A program made the translations under genes and the position numbers. The notes under the pieces were generated by a model that was not told where the DNA came from, did no database searches, and saw only the letters and a program-made list of their open reading frames with translations. From Plasmodiophora brassicae (Eukaryota > Endomyxa: Phytomyxea > Phytomyxea > Plasmodiophorida), in assembly GCA_036867785.1 (NCBI GenBank), contig CP145426.1:372001-436000 (forward strand): a DNA stretch of 64,000 bases, in the 5' to 3' direction. This document shows positions 20,889-33,900 of this stretch, one piece after another; the stretch's first letter is position 1; each line of letters starts with the position of its first letter.

Positions 20889-21028
20889 TTCGTGAGTACC
20901 TCGTCCCCCGCCTAACGATCGACCTCACGGTACGCACGCGTCACGTTAGGTCGGCGGTGGCACCTGACGTTACGCCCGACCGGGGAACTCTGGGCCTGCA
21001 CTGGCAAGGCCAGGTGCAGAGAGTGCTA

Positions 21029-22138
21029 CTACGGTAGGTTATGTGGCCGTCCGCACAACACGACGTAGGGAACGGCACCATGTGTGTCTTTAGGGACAAA
21101 TCCTTTGCGGCTGGGGATGACCTTCTCGAAGGCCGCCTGCCAGTCCTTGCAGGACGAGTAGCACGCGAGGATGTCGGCGACCTGGTTGACGGTCAGGACG
21201 CGGCGCCCGCTGCCCTCCAGGAACTTGCCGATTGGCAGCTGCTGCATGGCGATGCCTTCGTCCAACGCCTTCTGCCGGCAGAGGCCTTTCAGGCGGTTGT
21301 GGTCGACGATGCCGCCGATGATGTAGGCCTTGGACACGTCCAGGTCGTCAACGACGTCGTCCGCGTCTGCCGTCAGGTACACGAGCTGATCCTTGGGGAA
21401 CATCGACAGGTACGACTTGTCGGACATCTCCATGATCCAGCTGGCCGATGATTCGCCCAGCGCCGACCGCGTCGCCTCCGACAGGTCGGTCAGGAAGATC
21501 GCCGACGGACGATCCATTCGCTTGTTCGACCCGTCTGCACGTGCACGTCAGCGACAACGTTAGCAAGGACAAGCAACAATGACCATGGCGTACATGTGCA
21601 TCGAAGCTGGTGCCGGAACGAGCACAGCTCCTTCTCGGTCATCAGATCGTCGAAGGAGCAGTCGATGACGACCTTCTGGCCGGCACCCTCCTCGAACGCG
21701 GACCGTACGCGACTGTTCCGCTCCTCTTTGACCTTCTTCGACACGTGCCCCGTGTCGCCGTTCATCGCCTGGGCGTGAGCCTCTTCTTCGGTGACTGCGT
21801 TCCAGACGTCAGACGCGCCGATTCGAATCGGGCAACCATGGGAACGTACGTAACCCCTGCGATATCATCTCACGGCGCTGCTGGTTAACTGCCCGAGCCC
21901 GCTCCCTGGATCGCTTCTGGCGTGTGACGCGTTCCTGCTTGCGCGTGCGCTCGCAGCGGATCCGCATCAGTTCGCGGCGGATCGCCTTCTTCCGCGCCGT
22001 CTTCGTCAGGCCCTCCAGGGACAGTTCCGACGCCACCGCGTCGCGCTCGGCATCGCGCGCGACGGTCCGCTCGATCCGCGACACGAGGCCGTCCAGAAGG
22101 CGCTCCACGTCGCCGTTGCCCAGCACGGCGGCCACCAT
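21029..22138 (-). CDS. TRM10: tRNA (guanine-9-N1)-methyltransferase, TRM10 family
   Basis: A SPOUT-class methyltransferase that methylates purine 9 of tRNAs with S-adenosylmethionine. Exons 22138-21850, 21794-21594 and 21534-21029; introns of 55 and 59 bases. The joins restore ISQGLL|TEEEAHA and LRCTY|GSNKR, the latter matching the family's RCYGANRRA. The N-terminal exon has the usual basic helix (GLTKTARKKAIRRELMRIRC). Then VVIDCSFDDLM, LVYLTADADDVVDDLD, the cofactor-binding knot AYIIGGIVDHNRLKGLC, LPIGKFL and VLTVNQV follow, all canonical. The catalytic aspartate of the VDHNR motif is present. ATG 22138 is the first sensible start. C-terminal residues after the VIPSRKG motif are short. Confidence 0.92.
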
Positions 22139-22229
22139 CACGTGCCGCAAGCTGCAGGACAAACTCCGTGGCGGCCGCGCAAATTTGCTCGCCGATGACG
22201 ATGCGTTCCCGCGGCACCTTCCGGCATCA

Positions 22230-22560
22230 CCACCACGATGCAAGCGTGAAAGCCTGGATGGCGAGCAACGGCTGACCCGTCGCAGGTGCAACCCTCTTGT
22301 CCGCGTCTCAACGCATGCCGGGAGCGTATAAACGCGATAACGCCTCTATTTACACCAACGACACCTAGATGAACGTCGTCGCCGTCGCAGATGCCGAACC
22401 CGAACCATGATGATCAGCTAATGAATGACGCGCGCGCATTGGGATCGTACACGAAACGGCGCGCCGGTCTAAGCAGATCCGGTTGCCCGACGGCGTCTGG
22501 CAGTTGGATCAGTGTAGGGAGCACCCGGGATCGCGATAGACGGCGCGTTGTCATGTGCGA
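22230..22560. repeat. Duplicated segment, copy of 24595-24945
   Basis: The two segments run parallel with small differences: gcaagcgtgaaRg.ctggatggcgagca, accgtataaacgc-like block, gacacctaga, gccgaacccgaacca, cggcgtctggcagttggatcag, ggagcacccggga. The partner overlaps the 3' end of the giant 24728-34422 gene, so this copy is a non-coding leftover of that gene's tail plus downstream DNA. It shows internal deletions relative to the partner. Confidence 0.82.
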
Positions 22561-22661
22561 GACCACGCTTCCTCGGGCGGCTCCGGGTGCCTGGTCCTTT
22601 GTGTCCTGCAAATCGCTATGACCGTCCTCTTGTTCCACGACCACACCCGGTGTTGACGTCG

Positions 22662-23030
22662 ATGTTCGAGTCCGAGGTCAACCCCCAGCTCACGATCTCC
22701 CAGCGTACGCCCGACTGGTTTCTACTCAGACACTTTCGCATCACTGGCACCGGTTCTACAGCTTCGTACGACATCATCGTGAAATTGGCTCGAAATGACC
22801 CAGACTTCGACATCGATCCCGATACGGAGAGGGTTCTTGACATACTTGCGATCCAGTACGGATGTTCAGCGGCTGACGAAGTACAAGAACGCGCAACCTT
22901 TACTGAAGAAGACCTATAAGGGCGATGACTAACGACACTATTAAAGATCATTGCCGTGCGCAGGGTTTACGTCTTGGTGGTAAGAAATATGACCTTGTGA
23001 AACGGCTATGGAGCAGGGTAGGTGAAGGCG
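22662..23030 (+). other. Fragments resembling a YqaJ-type nuclease and a SAP domain
   Basis: Frame 22662-22919 encodes TISQRTPDWFLLRHFRITGTGSTASYD, close to the N-terminal signature of YqaJ-like recombinase nucleases (QR-P-W---R---ITGS). A separate short frame from 22925 reads IKDHCRAQGLRLGGKKYDLV, which looks like a SAP DNA-binding motif. Such domains occur in viral recombinases and in mobile elements of eukaryotes. What is here is only remnants, and the parent element is not identifiable. Confidence 0.4.
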
Positions 23031-23098
23031 ATCGCTGGCAGTTTCGTAGTTATGGTAGGTCGGCGCCGACGCGGATCGTGTGAGGGCTTAACATTGCC

Positions 23099-23280
23099 CT
23101 TCAGCTGGCATTGGCGCCGGCGTACGGGATCGCCATCAGCGCCTTGTTGTGCGTTTCGCAGATGATGTCGGCGGGTGACACAGGCAGCAGGACGCATCAG
23201 GCCGCTGGCCTGATGCTGCAACGCTCCCAGGGCGATGCCGAAATCGGAAGCGGCCATCCGTAAGGTTACCTTCCGTTGCA
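23099..23280 (-). mobile_element. Fossil fragment of a Ty3/gypsy-type RT-RNase H region
   Basis: The translation includes VTLRMAASDFGIALGALQHQ and GLMRPAA, the same remnant as at 16660-16870 and likewise at the 3' end of an ankyrin gene. It is broken. The shared position shows that the fragment was captured before the two ankyrin loci separated. Confidence 0.65.
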
Positions 23281-24447
23281 AGCCGCCCGATTCCAGTTCG
23301 CAGCCTCGTGCAACGGCGTCCGCCCTTGTTTGTTCTGGCGATTGATATTGGCGCCGCTCTTGAGTAGCTCTTCGACAATATCCGTCCGTCCGTACTGCGC
23401 CGCATAGTGTAGTGGTGTACTGCCACCCCCGTCAACCGCGTCGACGTCTGCCCCATGGTCGATCAGTAACGTCACGATTCCGGTGCCATCCGATCTCTCA
23501 TCGTCGTCGTACTTGGCCGCGTCGAGATGCAGAGCTGTGCCAAGTCCAATTCCGGCGCCTGCGTCGACCTCGATATCTGGGAACCGTAGCAGCAGCTCGA
23601 CAAGACGAGTGTACCCATGGTGTGCAGCGTACTGTAGCGGGGACACAAAGTCATGTGGATTGCGGGGAAAGTCGGTGACGATCACGCCGGGAATACTGAG
23701 TAACAGCTCTACAACCTCGGGATGATTGTCTGTAGTGGCCCAATGCAGCGCGGTAAAGTCCCCATCAAACCCTCCGTTGTTCACCAAGTAGATGTTGCCA
23801 TGACCGGTGATAAGGAGCGATCGAATCTCTTCCATGATGGCTTCCTTCCGCTGGATGCTGTATTGCGTCACATCGGCATCACGCAGCATTTGGTAGGCTG
23901 GGGTTCCCACTACAATGCGTTCTAATGTCGTCATGGGCAGACGGGTCTCGCGGCGCCGGATCCAAGCAATGTCCTCGCAGGTGTACTTCATGGGTTCGAT
24001 GTACCGCTCGAGGCGCCCCATCTGAAGGTACTGTGCGGCTTCCAGCATACGCATTCGATCAGCGAGGCTTGGGAGGTTAACGCGAACTCAGCGACGAGTT
24101 GTACTGCGGCCCTGTGGCAGTAGTTGGTAGTGATCAGTGATCATCGACGATCGACACAAGTGACTTACATCATCGGCATCAACTGTCGCGATGTAGTTTG
24201 CGAACAGTCGCAGCTCCTTTTCAGCGACCCGCTCCAGGGCAAAGGGGCGGATTAAACGCGCTGGGACATCTTCGACGAGATTCTGCAGACAACCGGAGTG
24301 GGCGGTGGCGCGCTTGGACTTGACCTTGCAACAGATATTGTAACCTCCGTCGTAAAGGTACAACCTACGAGGGGTCGCGAAACTGACGCCAAGGGTCAGG
24401 GCGATGCACGTCAGAACGACACTTGAGTAACGCCCGCCGTCAGCCAT
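23266..24447 (-). pseudogene. SKP1-like/ankyrin repeat gene, copy B, probably decayed
   Basis: Exon 1 (24447-24169) encodes a signal peptide (MADGGRYSSVV...GVSFA) and a SKP1/POZ-like domain: LYLYDGGYNICCKV, then PFALERVAEKELRLFANYIA, comparable to the SKP1 N-terminal fold. Intron 24168-24112 (57 bases) matches copy A. The next exon has LEAAQYLQMGRLERYIEPMKYT (SKP1 C-terminal helices) from ATG 24054 and ankyrin repeats to 23266 (ALHWATTDNHPEVVELLLS, TPLHYAAQYGRTDIVEELLK, TPLHEAANW). With this splice an in-frame TGA falls at 24090-24088, between the junction and the conserved LEAAQ, and the ankyrin part ends in the fossil fragment at 23099-23280. A different splice site could rescue it; I judge decay more likely. 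Copy B keeps the POZ part that copy A lacks. Confidence 0.6.
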
Positions 24448-24594
24448 TGCCAATCGGTGCTCTGGTTCAGGGCAAGTATCAGAATGAGACGCCGGCCGGT
24501 ACGCGCCCGCTGTCAGCTGCGCTCCCGCGGACTCCGTGCGGACTCCGTACCATGGAGATTGGAGTCTGCGGCACCTTCCCGAAACAACACATGG

Positions 24595-24945
24595 CACCGA
24601 TGCAAGCGTGAAGGTCTGGATGGCGAGCAGCGGCTGACCCATCGCAGGTGCAACCTCCACGTCCGCGCCCTCAACGCATGCCGGGAGCGTATAAACGCAG
24701 TTACGCCTGTATTTAAACGAACGACACCTAGATCAGAAGGTGAAGGGCGTACGCGGCAACGACGGTGATGAACGCCGTCGTCGTCGCAGATGCCGAACCC
24801 GAACCATAATAGTCAGGTTCCTCCGGATGACGCGCATTGGCATCGTACATGAAACGGCGCGCCGCTCTAGAAGACCCGGACGCCCGACGGCGTCTGGCAG
24901 TTGGATCAGCGTAGGGAGCACCCGGGATTGCGATAGACGGGAAGG
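24595..24945. repeat. Duplicated segment, copy of 22230-22560
   Basis: Partner of the segment at 22230-22560. From 24728 onward it is the C-terminal coding end (minus strand) of the DUF3638 gene; before that it is intergenic and includes gtataaacgc near 24688. This copy is the functional source. Confidence 0.8.
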
Positions 24946-27900
24946 GGTTATCGTCCTTGCTCGGGCACCACTGCGAGATCAGGAACTCGGGACGGTGCGC
25001 CTCGATGATGATGTCGCTTTTGTCGAGAACGTGCAGGATGTAGAAGCGGAACGCGTCCTCCGCGCCAACCAGCGCCTCGTGACGAGCGCCTTCCCATTCG
25101 GCAGCGTTCATGACGGATAACGTACCCTGGTACAGGTTGACATCCGCCAGGAGGCGTTGCACGAACGTCGAGCTGGCGTCGGCGATGCCCGGCAGGCTGC
25201 TGACCTGACTGGGCGTTGTCGTGTAGATCAACGTAGAGTCGGTCGACAGCGACGACGACGATTCCAGCGCCCGTACGAGGTTGAGCTCCTCGATCGATGC
25301 GAGGACGACGGACGCGTCGTTGTTGGCACCGACACGGACGATGACCTGGAAGGGCGTCTTCCGGTACCGACTGACTGCGTCGTCACCGCCCTGCGACCCG
25401 ACCCGGGTCTCGCAGAACCGATCGGTCACGAAGATGTTGTCGTGGATCATCCGGTCGGTGCCATCCGGGACGGGCACATTGCCGGAGGCAGCGTGCCCGC
25501 GAACACCACGACGGACGATCTCGTTGAGTCGCCGCATCGGCCGGTGGCCATCCTCGCCACGAACCTGGCGCAGGAACTCCTCGCGATACTCGTCCAAATC
25601 GGTGCGAACCGGCGCCGGATCAGCTGGATGAACTTCGACCTCCTGCCCCACCGGTTGTCAATAGGATTGCCGCACGACGCAACGAGCAGGCATACGCACC
25701 TGTTCCTGTTGCTGCTCCTGCTCCTGTTCCTGTTGCTGCTCCTCCTCCTGCTCCTGGACCTGCTCGCGACCCTCGTCGGTCCCTGCGCCGTCGACGCCTT
25801 GCTCGCCCAGCAACGGGAAGCCGTCAATGATCGACGACATCGCGTCACGAAGCAGGTCCCGCTCATCGTTGGAGAACACGCCGGTCACGTGGACGTTGTT
25901 CAGCAGCGCGTCACGACGACCCTCCAGAAGCGTCCGCATCGTCGCCGCTGCATCGTCCCGCATCAGCAGATCGACGAACGCCTCGCTCTGCGACCGGCCA
26001 AACAGCGACGGGGCGTCATTGCGGACGGCGGCCACCATGGCCTGGAAGTTGTTCGCGTCGACGGCCGTCGCGTACATCTTGGACAGTATCGCGTCCCGGA
26101 CGACGTCGTCGATCTTCTGGAACACGCTCTGTAGGTTCTGCTTGCGCTCCTGCTGGAATTGGACCGACTGGGCGTTGCGAAGCATGGCGGCCACATCGGC
26201 GACGCCAGCGAAGGCGACGAACTGGACGGTTTGCGTCGCGAGGAACTTTCGCATTCGCATGACGCCCTGCAGGACGTCCCGAAGAGGCGTGTCGGCGCTG
26301 ATCGTGGCGATGCCGTTGGCGTCGCCGGGCTGCGGGACGTCAGACCCGGTGATATGCCGATGGTCGTAGTAGGTGAACACGGCGGTCGTGTCGATCGGCG
26401 AGTGACCCGTTACCGACTGGATCGTGGCCGCGTCCGTCCCCGGCAATGGGCGGTCGTCGACGTCGCCACTGTGGTGCCGGACCAGCACCCGAGGATGGTT
26501 GGAGGCCTCGTCGTAGAAGATCACGGCCTGGACGTGCGATCTGCATTGGAGAACGTCGCGAGCGACTTCGACATTGCGAACGCCTTTGAAATGCGCGCCA
26601 ATGTCGATGAGAGCGGTTGTCGAGGCGGACGTCGACGCCCGCAGGATACGGGCAGCAAGCGCGTCAGACCCATCGGGAACGTGAAGCAGATCCTGGCCCA
26701 GGTGCAGGATCCGGCTGACGACCTGCCCGTTGGCGCCGGCGTCCAGCAGGATGCCGTCCTGGGCACGGCAGATCCGGTCCGGGAAGATGAACCGGTTCTC
26801 GAGCGTTCCCGAGTACCCCTGCAGGGACTGGAACATGGACCCGAGGTTCTGCACGTTGCCCGTGATCTGCCGTTCGACCACCTTGGCGTTGTTCAGGATG
26901 TTCTCTACGACAAAGTCCATCAGCATGGCCTGGACTTCGGGACGACGGGATAGAAGCGCTTCGCGAACGAGGTCTGCGTCCTGTTCAGCATCCGCACTGG
27001 ACAACTGAACCTTGTCCGAGGTCAGGTACTTGAATTGCATTCCTTCCTCGCCGATATCGGTGTCCTCCCAGCGGTTCGCCTTCTGTTTGCGCCACCGGAT
27101 ATACGCTTTGGCCTGCTCTCTGTCCAGGCCGCTGTGCAGGTACATGATGGCCCCCCGGTTGATGATTTCCCACAGGCTTGCGATTTCACTCGTCTCGCTG
27201 GGCGTGTTCGCAGCAACGTACGGGCGTGGAAAAGGATCAGCAGCGTCGTTCGATCGGCCGTAATGCTGGTTGACGTTGCCTTGTAGGGCGAACGGCACCT
27301 TGCGATGCAGCTGGACATGGACGTAGGCCAGGTGCTCTCTGGCGACACCCGTCAAATCCTGCGGCAAGGCTTCGAACGCACGAGAGCCCGTCCCGGAAAG
27401 GAACGTCGCGACAGCGTCCTTGTCGAGCATCGGCGGGGACTCTGCATCTGGGTCGAGCGCGCATGCCCGAGCCCAGTGGTTCGACGAGCTGACAAAGTCG
27501 GCGGCCCAGTCAACCAAACGGGGACGAATCACGCTGGCGTAAGCTTCCGCGTCGACGGCATGGTCCCTGGCTTTGAAGTCGACCAGTCCCGAGGTCGATA
27601 GGTGCAGGAACAGGCTGGCGGCGAAGTGCACCCGTAAGCGATCCGCGCCAAAGTCGCCGCCAGACGGCAGGTTGTGCTCCAGTTTCGGGTCGAACGTCAT
27701 GTCGATCTCGTCGAACGTCGCCGCACCGCGCTCCTTCAACAGAAGCAGGATCCGACCCAAGCGCTCGATCGAGGCAGGCGACGCGTGAGGCCGCGACACG
27801 AGATCAATGTACGTGTTCTGCAGCAGATGCAACGTACGCGGGGCCATCAACACGTACTGGTGGTTCCGAATGCAATTCAGTAGCGTCTCATACAGACGTC

Positions 27901-30900
27901 GCAATTGCCTAGATCCCACATGTCAGACTCATCCAGGAGACGCAGGCAATGAGCACATACTCGGGAGCAACATCTTCTGCACGGCGCGAGAACGTGATCA
28001 CGCGAGCACGCTGGCCAAAGAACGCAGCGGATCGGGCCGTCATGTCGCCCGCGTTCTGTTCGAAGAGCGCCGCCGGCGGCACCATGATCGATAGGTGATA
28101 GCCATCGGCCTTGGCCAAGGCCATCAGCGTCCCGAGAACGAACGTCTTGCCGGCCGCCATCAGTCGCTGCAGGATCATCGATCGGAACGAATTCTTGTCC
28201 TGTCTGGTCAGCAGCTCGAGAATGTCATTGAACTGGTCGGGTCGCAGACGCAGGCCGGCCTCAAGCTCGAACACGACGATCATTGGGTGCGCTACGATCT
28301 GCTCGAACGCCGAGAGTTCCGAGCGGGTCTTGGCAAGCTCGGCTCCGACGCTCTGCATATCGTCCGACATCGCAGACTGCACGATTCGTTTGCAGTGCTG
28401 CCTGGTAACGACTAGCAGGACGTGCCGAAGAAGGGCGCCATGCAGCTGCTTGATGACGGCGTCGTCGTTCGCCAACGCAGGGAACCTCGCTTTGTACAAC
28501 GTTGACGATGCTGTTGCCAGTAGGTGCAGCAACGACTGGTACTCGAACTCGTCGCCATCACCCATCCCTTCCGCGAATACTTCACGTCGACGATCGTGGC
28601 CACCTTTGCGGACCATGTCCCGGATGGTCTCGTCGCTGTGTGCAATTGAATCGTCTAGCCGACCGATCAGGTCGTCCAGGACATCAACGAGACTTTGGCG
28701 CGATCCAATCAGCTCGTATCGCATCCTTTGTTGGCGAAGTCGGTCGGCGCCCTGTCGTGTTTCCATGACGACATCTTCGGATCGCGTCCGCTCGAAATCG
28801 GGTACATCCGTCAGTTGCAGCGACGATATCGTATCGGCTGAAGCGACGTCTGCCTGGTCAGTGGCAGCGCGAAGCGTCGCATCCATCGCCTCGCGGAGCC
28901 CAACTTCAAAGTCGCGGAACTCGTTGAACAGGCTCGCGGCGCTCTGGGCAGGGCGCACGATATCGGGAGCGTGTGGCAGCTCGTACTGCTCCAGGCGGGC
29001 GCGATCGCGAAAGACGGCGTCGAGGTCCCAAACTCGGTGCTGATTGGTCAGCTGTGTGACACGGCAGAATCCGTTGGGATGGATTCGGTTGAGAAACCTT
29101 CGAATCGAATCGCGGCTGTACGACAAGAATGCGTTATGTGGAGATTTCTGTCGGAACGAAGCAACGATGTTACCTAGGGCATTCTCCGCGCGTATTAACA
29201 AACAGCCACCTGCTCAGGCGAGCATGCAAGGGCGCATCAACACTTCCGCCAGCAAAGTCGAGATCCCGGTCGAGTTGGTCATGCACATCGTTGCCCTGCG
29301 CCAGCGGGTTCTCCTGAAGAATGGTATAGACATGCTGCGGTTTGGACACGGGCAGCTTGGCGCCAGACTTCTCTACCGTAGACGACCGGAAACTCCACTC
29401 ACTCGGGGAAGTCGTCGCGGGTGAGTTTCGCGGAAGGTTGTCGTTCACGAGCCAGGCCGCGCGAGCGGCAAGCTGGAATTTGTCGAAAGGCGAGCAGGTT
29501 ACCACCAGCTCTTCCAGCAGGCGAAGCTCCTGCAGGCGCGTCCGGACCAGGATAACGTTATTCGACGACGGTTGGTCGTGGCTTGCGCCGACGAGATCGT
29601 TGTAGGCCAGCAGGCGGAACCGAATCGGAAGATTGCCATGTACGCGATAGTACGACGCGAGGTGGGGGGCATGGAGCAGCCTGCCGCGCCTCTTTCTTGA
29701 GTCGACGGTCAACTCCCGATTATCCTCGTCGAGAAACATGACCAGCGTCTGCACGGCAATCGCTTCCGGGAGAGCGTCGTCACGCTTGGAGACCATTCGT
29801 TTCAGCAAATTGAATTCGTCGGTGGTCCAGGGCGTCAACAGATGCACCGATTTCAGCATGGACAAGGCGAGCGCGTACCGCCGGTCGATAAGGTGGCAGA
29901 ATGCAACCAGGATCCGGTCAACCCGTTCTCGAGCGACGACCATGTCGACATGAACGCCCTTACGATCAGACTGACGTTGCGATACGTCGACAAGTCGAGT
30001 AAATCCGGGAACACTGGCAAAGGCCTTGAGACGATCCGTACCGTGTTTGCGAACCAAGAGAAACTTGTGCTTGCCCAACCCGTGAAGGCGTTGGTCGGGT
30101 TCGAGAACGAAGGTCGGGTCGGCTTCCCAAACGAGGTCACTTGGTTTGGATGCGGAGCAGGTCGAGAATGCCAGAGGAGCGCCAAGGTAGATGTGCTTGT
30201 AGAAGACAACGCGATGGCAACGGCCCGACGTGGACGATGATTCGAAAACGTCGAACGAAGTGACACCATCAGGGACCGTTAGCGTATCATTACCGACCAG
30301 GACGAACGCATGGCTGTGCCTCGCCCGAAATGTTGCCGTTGAAGATGGATCGGCGAATTCGAATCGTACTGGAGAGGAACCCGACGAACGTGAGGCCCTT
30401 GCGATGGGCTGGAGGAGGTCGTTCGTTATCAGGACGGCGTTACCGCTTGACGACGTTGCGATTCGGCGCCAGACGAACTTCCCTTTGGCATCCTTGACGC
30501 GGCCAAGCATAGCGCGAACGAACATGCCGCCATCAACTTCGTCCAACTGATCCGACTGGTCACCCGTGACCAGTTCATACTGGGCGTCAGAAGTGTGCAT
30601 GACGACGGCTTGCGGGTGAATGTCCCGCAGGCGACGATGCCCGGCAGGCATCTGGATGACTAATTTTGTCCAAGTCGAGGGCGACGATGGTGACACAGTG
30701 AACGTCGGCGGGTCGTCGTACACTTTGACGATGGAGATATGTGGGTCGCGACCGATTGCCAGGTTCGACACGAGGAATGAGTGGCCGTACATCTCGGTGG
30801 CCTTGCGCGTAAACTGACCCAGCGCCGACCCATCACTGGCTCGACAGCGAACCTCGGACGACATCAGGTCAAACGCGCATTTGCCTTGCTGACCGGATCC

Positions 30901-33900
30901 TGAACAAGCAGGATTGGGTCCATTCACACACGTCCAGTGCAGCGAGGAGGCGAGCTCAATCAGCTTCGACTCGTCACCACTGTTGTCGCACGCGGCACCG
31001 ATCTCAACTCGGCGACGCTCGCGAAGATCGTGCAAGACGGCCCAAAGGGCGGGGCCGTCGGCCAACAGGTTCAGGTCGTTGACAATCTCCGCCGATTTCA
31101 TTGCCATAAACAGGTCGGCCTGATGATGAATGTGGCGGTAGGCGGGAGCGGCACCCGAATCAACATCGTCGTCCGGCACATCGTACAGACGGAGGCCTTG
31201 CCGTGCTGCCAAGTGCTTGAGCCAGTCCTTGTCGCGTCCGTTCGGGCAGTCATCATCGACGGAACTCGCGATAATCGTGACGGCATGCGCCAGGGACCTG
31301 ACCGACGGCGATGTCCAGACGTCCTGCTCCTCAGCGATGCGATCCTCGAGCTCCAGGAGCAGGTCAAGACGGGCGCGGCATTCCGCGTCGGACGCAGGCC
31401 GGAACGATCGGATGCGGAACGTCAGGGCATACAGCCAGAGGATCGTGCGCTGCTCGCGAGCCGTAGTCGGCGGGATGAGATCCAGACCACGGCGGGCGGC
31501 CGTTAGAACCGCGTCGACAACCGGGGAACCTTGCCGGCACAGATCTTGTAAGCCTCCGTTCGAGCCAGCGGGACCCTGAAACAGGGCAAAGTCGACCATG
31601 TCCTGGTGCGTATAGTTCGTCAGGTCCAGGCGGCCGGATTGCCACGCGAACAGCATCGATGGGATGCGCGTCTGATCACGGAACATGGTCGATAGCGTTA
31701 GCCGATGAGCAGCGGCTCGCCGAGAGACCAGGAAGTCGTTCTCCTCGAACATATGCGGAGATCGGCCGACGACGATGGCGTCATGGATAGCAGGCCAGTC
31801 GTCGGTCGAACGTGAACGGGAACGTTGACTTCGTGGCCGCAGGAACCGGTTGCTCGAAGCCCGGGTCAGGGATTCATACACATTACCGGAATACAAATTG
31901 CGAAGAAACCATCTTTCAAGATCACGCGGCACCAGGTCTGTAGCGTGCCGGTCAACGCGGTTAACGAAACCGGGTAGGACCACCTCCACGGGACAATAGG
32001 AGTCTCTAACGAGGTTCACAGCGTCCGCGAAATAGAAACTGAAACTTGGCGACCCCACAGTCGTCATATGCCCTTCGACCTGGATCCAAAGAGAAACCAA
32101 CCCCTTGAGCCAGTGCGCAACGAACGCTGACAGCGTCAACGAAGACTGTGTCGACGCGAAGTACAGGTCCGGTAGGGCACGTGGCAGCTCGCCGGTGGCA
32201 ATCAGCCCGTAGACGATGCAAACGCTGTCCTGGTTGTGGAACTTCTCCAACCGGATTTTGCTTTCCCAATGATCACGAGGGTGAACATGCTCGCTCGTGA
32301 TCCGGTCGGCGACCGTCATCATCCATTGTCGAAACGCCATCGGATCGGTCATCAGGCTTCGGTAGACGTTGCTCGTCGGCAGCGCGCGCATATCGCAGGA
32401 GTCGACAGGGTGGCCCAGCGCGTCGAACATGTCGTCAAGCTGATCTAGATACGACCGGTCGTAGGACAGGACGAACTTGGAATGGCGCAGGCGGCACAGG
32501 TTGTAACTGGACATGCGGTGCGAGCCGAGCAGCGGGGAAGAGCCCCGATCGATGACCAGGGCGTCCACGCGGCATACCGCGTGCCACATCATGATCAGGA
32601 GCTTGTTCAAAGCCAGTGCGCAGTCCCAGTGCATCTCGTTGTTCGCCTTTGTCTCCAGCGGAGCAACAATCGCTCGGATGGAACGGAACACCGCATCAGC
32701 GTCGTCCCTCGACATTGACGAATAGTGTCCGGCGCGTAGAACGTGCCCGGGAATGGCGAGGATCGTTGCGGTTAACGCAAAGTAGCCTGATTGCGCCAGC
32801 GGTATCAACGCTTCCATGGACCGCGCCGTCTCCGATGGAGTCGCGAAGGCATTGGGGAGCGCATCCGACGGCGTTAGCGAGCCGATCGTACCCGCTGATG
32901 GGCGTATGATGCGATCCTCGCCAGGAGCGTCAAGGAACGGTGACCCCGTCAGCAGTGGACCCGCGACCGACGTCGTCTGAACAGCAATCTGCATCGGCAC
33001 GCTGCCGGCCAGCGCTTCCACCTTGTCGAGCACCCGCTTGAACCGATTGTCGTCGACCACCAGTCCACCGGGTGCCAACGAGGCCCCCTGCTTCAGTCGA
33101 CGCCGGGCCATGTTCCGCGCCACTGACCGAAGGATGAACAGCCACGTATGCGGGTTGCTAATCGTCGCCGGATCCGCCCGGTCGAGAACGGACGTCATCA
33201 GGTTCACGGCCGCACGCTGAAGGTCCTCTTTGACCAGACGGAACCGGTCGCCCAGCGAAACGTGCAGGTAGGCGAGCTGCGACTTCATGGTACACGTCCC
33301 CGACTGCTGGAACCGGGTCGACGGCATATCGACGGACGTGTCGTGGTACCGGTGAAGTGGCTGCAGAATCCGCTGATAGATGTCGTCGGGCCCATACTGC
33401 CCTTTCCCGGTCGGGAGGCGTTCCCTGGGGCCAGTCCTCATGGACAGCAGGTGGAAGATGACGTCTAGCTCGTTAAGCAGGACACCAGACGGAATGTTCA
33501 CGAACTTGACGACGGGGACGACGTTGGCCCGATCCTTGTGCTTGACAACGGCGTGGGCCGTGTCCGATCCCGAGCCGGCGTTGTACACAGCGACCGTCAT
33601 CTTGTCCCCGGCGTAGGATATCTCCAGGAGCATCGCGTGTCCAACCGTCCTGGATCTCCAGCCAATCGGCACGACGACGCTCTTGAACGCCACCAGGAAC
33701 ATCTTCGCGAGTTCGGCGAGGAACAACGCGTTGTCGGCGATGTCGTCCCCGAGCTCCATCACCCGGGCGAACACCGCCGCGACACCGATCTGCTGATGCT
33801 GCGCCGGCACGTCCGTCGCCGGCGGCAGCATGAACAGCAGCGCGTGCATGAAGCGCAGCGCCTGGGAGTACACGAGGCCATCGGCGCCGAGCGACGCCGC

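Noticed and set aside
25157-26134. 325-residue plus-strand frame with a leucine run
   Set aside because: Lies wholly within the DUF3638 gene on the other strand; the leucine run is the antisense of its Glu/Gln-rich tract.
28111-29043. 310-residue Ser/Arg-rich plus-strand frame
   Set aside because: Antisense shadow of the DUF3638 helicase-like exon; composition is typical of an out-of-frame reading.
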